Of a stretch of DNA of 64,000 bases, positions 60,761-64,000 are shown one piece after another (the first letter of the stretch is position 1; each line of letters begins with the position of its first letter). Position numbers and translations under genes: made by a program. Below the pieces are notes generated by a model. That model made no database searches. It was not told where the DNA came from and saw nothing but the letters and a program-made list of their open reading frames with translations. Source of the stretch: Lawsonibacter celer (lineage in GTDB: Bacteria; Bacillota; Clostridia; Oscillospirales; Oscillospiraceae); NCBI RefSeq assembly GCF_014281125.1, contig NZ_JACOEA010000001.1:124001-188000 (forward strand), read 5' to 3'.

Positions 60761-61906
60761 ATGGAATATCGCACCAACGAAAAACTGGCAGCCCAGGTGT
60801 CGCTGCTGGGCTATGGCTGTATGCGTCTGCCTGCCGATCCGGAAGGCATCATCCAGGAGGAGGAGGCCAAGAGCCTGCTGCTCCGCGCCCTGGAGGCAGG
60901 AGTCAACTATTTTGACACCGCCTATGGTTATTTAAGCGGAAAGAGCGAGGAGTTTGTGGGGCGCGCCCTGGCGGGTGTGGCCCGGGAGCGCTACTACCTG
61001 GCCACCAAGCTGCCCGTGTGGCTGGCCCACAGCTGGGAGGACGCAGACCGCCTGTTTGATGAGCAGCGCCGGCGCCTGCAGACTGATTATTTTGATTTTT
61101 ACCTCTTCCACGCACTCAACAAAGAGCGCTGGACGGAGATGAAGACGCTGGGCCTGGTGGACTGGGCCATGGAAAAAAAGCGGGAGGGGAGCATCCGGCG
61201 CCTAGGCTTTTCCTTCCATGATAAATATGAGGTCTTTGAGGATATTTTAACAGCCCACTCGTGGGATTTTTGTCAGATCCAGTTTAACTATCTGGACACC
61301 CGGTTCCAGGCGGGACTGAAGGGCTATCACCTGGCCGAACGGCTGGGCATCCCCATTGTGGTGATGGAGCCGGTGAAGGGCGGCGCCCTGGCCAATCCGC
61401 CGGAGGATGTGGCGGCCCCCCTGCGTTCAGCCGCGCCGAAGGCCTCTCTGGCCTCGTGGGCAATTCGCTGGGCCGCCAGCCGCCCCAATGTGCTCACCGT
61501 GCTCAGCGGCATGGGTACGCAGGAGCAGCTGGAGGATAATCTGAATCAGTTTCAGCCCTTCCGTCCCCTGGACGGGGAAGAGGAGGCTCTGGTAGAGCGG
61601 GCTGCGGAGATGCTGCGTGCCAAGGTCAAAAACGGCTGTACCGGCTGCGCCTACTGCATGCCCTGCCCGGCAGGGGTCAATATCCCCAAAAACTTTGAGA
61701 TTTGGAATCTGATGGCCAAGACGGACGATGGGCGGGCGGCCTGGCGCCCCTGGAACATGGTGATTGATGAAAGCGCCAAGGCCGACCACTGTGTCCGCTG
61801 CGGCAAATGCCTGTCCCTGTGCCCTCAGAAGCTGCCAATTCCGGACGATTTGGCCCGAGCCCGGGCGGAGCTGGACGCCCTGCCGGCCAGCCCGACAGGA
61901 AACTAG
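60761..61906 (+). CDS. Aldo/keto reductase with C-terminal 4Fe-4S ferredoxin domain
   Basis: 381 aa from ATG 60761 (GGAGGGAAAGG upstream). AKR barrel to about 280: LGYGCMRLPAD, DTAYGYLSGKSEEFVG, YYLATKLPVW, FDFYLFHALNKE, GFSFHDKYE. The C-terminus adds CTGCAYCMPCPAGVNIP and CVRCGKCLSLCPQKLPIP, an 4Fe-4S pair of the group found in anaerobes. Reduces an unknown carbonyl, probably linked to ferredoxin. Confidence 0.94.
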   Translation: MEYRTNEKLAAQVSLLGYGCMRLPADPEGIIQEEEAKSLLLRALEAGVNYFDTAYGYLSGKSEEFVGRALAGVARERYYLATKLPVWLAHSWEDADRLFDEQRRRLQTDYFDFYLFHALNKERWTEMKTLGLVDWAMEKKREGSIRRLGFSFHDKYEVFEDILTAHSWDFCQIQFNYLDTRFQAGLKGYHLAERLGIPIVVMEPVKGGALANPPEDVAAPLRSAAPKASLASWAIRWAASRPNVLTVLSGMGTQEQLEDNLNQFQPFRPLDGEEEALVERAAEMLRAKVKNGCTGCAYCMPCPAGVNIPKNFEIWNLMAKTDDGRAAWRPWNMVIDESAKADHCVRCGKCLSLCPQKLPIPDDLARARAELDALPASPTGN

Positions 61907-62106
61907 AAGGATTTCTGCCCGTCGGGCAGATGGCGGACGAAAGCCTGCATTTCCGCCTTGGAGCGAATGGCGTGGGTGTGTGCCACAATTTCTTTCTGCC
62001 GCTCCGGGGCCAGGCTGGAGAACCAGGCCATGGCCTGTGGATTCTGCGCAAGTGCCATGCCGAAGCCCATGGGCAGGTCGGACAGGGGATGGAAGCTGTC
62101 GTTCAT
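61903..62106 (-). CDS. Small protein of unknown function
   Basis: 67 aa from ATG 62106 with GAAAGGAGACG upstream, a very good ribosome site. Acidic start (NDSFHPLSDLPMGFGMALAQ) followed by a helix SLAPERQKEIVAHTHAIRSK. Its stop overlaps the aldo/keto reductase stop by 4 bases on the opposite strand. Family not recognised, but the start site and composition support a real gene. Confidence 0.7.
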   Translation of the reverse strand: MNDSFHPLSDLPMGFGMALAQNPQAMAWFSSLAPERQKEIVAHTHAIRSKAEMQAFVRHLPDGQKSF

Positions 62107-62211
62107 AAAAGTCGTCTCCTTTCGGGTCCTAGTATGTGCGCCGGGTGCGCTCTGCAAACGGGAAAAGCGCAATATCCTGCAAGAGATTTTTCAGAAAAAC
62201 ATGTTACCATG

Positions 62212-62243
62212 ATCAGGCGGGCCGCACGTGCGGCCCGCCTGAT
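62212..62243. promoter_or_regulatory. Perfect 32-bp palindrome before the AraC gene
   Basis: ATCAGGCGGGCCGCAC (62212-62227) and its exact complement (62228-62243) with no spacer, 12 bases before the araC-type start codon. Without a T-tract it is not a normal terminator. It could be an operator or a 5'-UTR hairpin that hides the ribosome site. Confidence 0.7.
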
Positions 62244-62255
62244 AGCGGACAGAAG

Positions 62256-63089
62256 ATGGAATCGTTGGGAAAGAAGCTGCGCAGGATGCGCTATGACCCG
62301 GAATTGGGGATAGAGACCTGCTGTTTGGGCGGACTGGTCCAGGCCTTTCCTGCGCATTTCCACAGCCACTACGTCATTGGTACAATAGAGCGCGGTGAGC
62401 GCTGGACGGTCATCGGCGGGGAGAAAATACGCACGCGGCCGGGAGATTTGATTGTGTTCAATCCCAACGCCGTCCACGCCTGTCAGCAGGTGGATGAGCG
62501 CCCGCTGAACTGGCGGAGTCTGAATATAAACCCGCAGGTGATGGCCTCCGCCGCGCAGGAGGTTACCGGGCGAGCCCTTTTACCCCGGTTTGTGAAAACA
62601 GTGCTTCCGGACAGCAAACTGGCGGCTCTGGTACGGGAACTCTGCCGCCGGATCGAGGCAAATGCCAGCCGCCTGCACCGGGGGGAGATGTTCCTGCTGC
62701 TCATTGGACAGCTTCTGGAGGCATGCGCCGGCTGTGCCGTGCCAACAGTGGAGGCAGAGCGGCCGGAGGTGGCGACGGTGTGCGTTTATCTGGAGGCGAA
62801 TTATGCCCGGCCGATTGCCCTGGAAGAGCTCTCGGGTCTGACAGGGCTGTCCAAATACCACCTGCTGCGCTGTTTTGCGCGCCAGAAGGGGATTACCCCA
62901 TTCCAGTATCTGCAGAACATACGGGTGGACCGGGCCAAAACGCTGCTGGAACAGGGGTGCTTTCCCTTGGAGGCCGCCTTGGAGTCCGGATTTTCTGACC
63001 AGAGTCACTTTACGAATGTATTCAAAAGCCATATCGGTCTGACGCCCAGCCAGTATCGTGCGGTTTTTCAACAGGAGGCGTTACCATGA
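62256..63089 (+). CDS. AraC-family regulator
   Basis: 277 aa from ATG 62256. N-terminal cupin-like ligand domain (FPAHFHSHYVIGTIERGER, RTRPGDLIVFNPNAVHACQ); C-terminal double helix-turn-helix: IALEELSGLTGLSKYHLLRC, then ALESGFSDQSHFTNVFKSHI and GLTPSQYR. Weak ribosome site after the palindrome. Its stop overlaps the EamA exporter start (ATGA), so it most likely controls that exporter. Confidence 0.94.
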   Translation: MESLGKKLRRMRYDPELGIETCCLGGLVQAFPAHFHSHYVIGTIERGERWTVIGGEKIRTRPGDLIVFNPNAVHACQQVDERPLNWRSLNINPQVMASAAQEVTGRALLPRFVKTVLPDSKLAALVRELCRRIEANASRLHRGEMFLLLIGQLLEACAGCAVPTVEAERPEVATVCVYLEANYARPIALEELSGLTGLSKYHLLRCFARQKGITPFQYLQNIRVDRAKTLLEQGCFPLEAALESGFSDQSHFTNVFKSHIGLTPSQYRAVFQQEALP

Positions 63090-63991
63090 CAAGCGGTTCT
63101 GTGTATGGCCATGCCGCGGCCATACTGACGGTCCTCATTTGGGGGACTACTTTTATCTCTACCAAGGTGCTGCTCGCAGAATTTCAGCCGGTAGAGCTGC
63201 TCTTTTTCAGGTTTGTTTTGGGCTATCTGGCCCTGTGGGCGGCCTGTCCCCGCCGGCTGAAGCTGACCCGGAGGCGGCAGGAACTGTACTTTGCCGCCGC
63301 TGGCCTGTGCGGTGTGACGCTGTATTTTTTGTTGGAAAACATTGCCCTGACCTATACCCAGGCCTCCAACGTGGGGGTTCTGGTGGCGGTGTCGCCCATC
63401 GGTATGGCCCTGCTGGCCCAACGGTTTCTGGATGGGGAGCGTCTGCGTCCGACCTTTTTCGCGGGCCTGGCGGCCGCCATGGCTGGGGTGATCCTCCTGG
63501 CCTATAACGGCGCGGCGGTGCTGAAGCTCAACCCGCTGGGCGATCTGCTGGCGCTGCTGGCAGCGCTGGCGTGGTCCTTTTACTCCATTTTAACCCGGCG
63601 GATGGCTGCCTTTGGCTATGGCACCATTCAGAGTACCCGGCGGATTTTCTTCTACGGCCTGCTCTTTATGCTGCCCGCCCTGCCGCTCTCCCATGCCCGG
63701 CTTGGGCTGGAACGGTTGGCTCAGCCAGTATATCTGCTCAATCTGCTCTACTTGGGGCTGGGCGCCTCGGCGCTGTGCTTCGTCACCTGGGGGATTGCCA
63801 TGGGACGGCTGGGTGCGGTCAAGACCAGTGTGTATATTTATCTGGTTCCCGTGGTCACCATGGCGGCCTCAGCTTTTTTCCTTCGGGAGCAGATTACCCC
63901 GCTGTCATTAGGCGGAATGGGGCTCACGCTGGCCGGGCTGGCCATCTCCCAGTTCAGACCGGCGGGACAGCTGGCCCACAGAAGTGGGTAA
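63086..63991 (+). CDS. EamA/DMT-family transporter
   Basis: 301 aa with ten helices in two EamA repeats: ILTVLIWGTTFISTKVLL / YFLLENIALTYTQASNVGVL and ALAWSFYSILTRRMA / GLGASALCFVTWGIAMGRLG. Likely exports an amino acid-type metabolite or nucleotide-related compound. The AraC-like regulator just before it overlaps by 4 bases and its ligand domain may sense the export substrate. Confidence 0.93.
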   Translation: MTSGSVYGHAAAILTVLIWGTTFISTKVLLAEFQPVELLFFRFVLGYLALWAACPRRLKLTRRRQELYFAAAGLCGVTLYFLLENIALTYTQASNVGVLVAVSPIGMALLAQRFLDGERLRPTFFAGLAAAMAGVILLAYNGAAVLKLNPLGDLLALLAALAWSFYSILTRRMAAFGYGTIQSTRRIFFYGLLFMLPALPLSHARLGLERLAQPVYLLNLLYLGLGASALCFVTWGIAMGRLGAVKTSVYIYLVPVVTMAASAFFLREQITPLSLGGMGLTLAGLAISQFRPAGQLAHRSG

Positions 63992-64000
63992 AGCCGCCTC

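Overview
The window looks like a chromosomal contig of a GC-rich, Gram-positive gut Clostridia member, most likely Oscillospiraceae (Flavonifractor/Lawsonibacter-like). Support: high GC with Shine-Dalgarno sites before almost every gene, use of GTG/TTG starts, S-layer-homology (SLH) surface proteins, CotF-like spore coat proteins, an Nfn-type ferredoxin:NADP oxidoreductase pair and many Cys-rich redox proteins. Species assignment is inference from gene content only.

Layout. 1-1344: end of an ABC-2 permease and its histidine kinase. 1399-3762: nfnA-nfnB behind a clear sigma-A promoter. 3763-4051: a bidirectional terminator whose loop holds a gutted IS3-family element. 4052-9460: LysR regulator, cyclase/kynurenine-formamidase-like enzyme, two MFS transporters and a convergent FAH-family hydrolase, probably one organic-acid uptake and degradation unit. 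9666-10460: HxlR regulator plus an AlbA_2-only protein. 10655-14775: the most interesting block. A 49-aa Cys-rich peptide with ACGX repeats is followed by a radical SAM/SPASM enzyme, a frameshifted nitroreductase, a flavin/ferredoxin protein, a zinc macrodomain and a class-M sirtuin, all tightly packed as one operon. 15126-16789: lower-GC patch with TspO, a helical protein and an amidohydrolase relic. 17048-29450: two very large SLH-anchored metallophosphatase proteins (1358 and 2369 aa) flanking a YibE/F membrane protein.

30005-33700: two tRNA-Leu genes, a decayed integrase with a possible attachment-site scar, other mobile-element fragments and an orphan operator array. 33792-35671: Na+/H+ antiporter-like protein and TetR regulator with a two-copy operator. 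35852-40769: complete five-gene oligopeptide/nickel-type ABC importer. 40846-45690: PlsY, DUF3783 protein, SDR, cell-wall amidase, an unknown protein and two spore-coat proteins. 45814-47310: glycerol kinase. 47359-53577: TetR, MMPL/RND transporter and GLUG-repeat surface protein operon. 53755-57282: malic enzyme, MarR plus TauE, patatin phospholipase. 57323-60377: Ppk1 and Ppx. 60472-63991: small proteins, ferredoxin-type aldo/keto reductase, AraC regulator and EamA exporter.

The recurring theme is redox (Nfn, flavoproteins, 4Fe-4S proteins, malic enzyme) plus a cell-surface phosphate/phospholipid theme (phosphatases, patatin, PlsY, GlpK, Ppk/Ppx). Decay is frequent: at least five genes are frameshifted or truncated, and some single-base cases could be sequencing errors. 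No rRNA, CRISPR array or complete transposon was seen.
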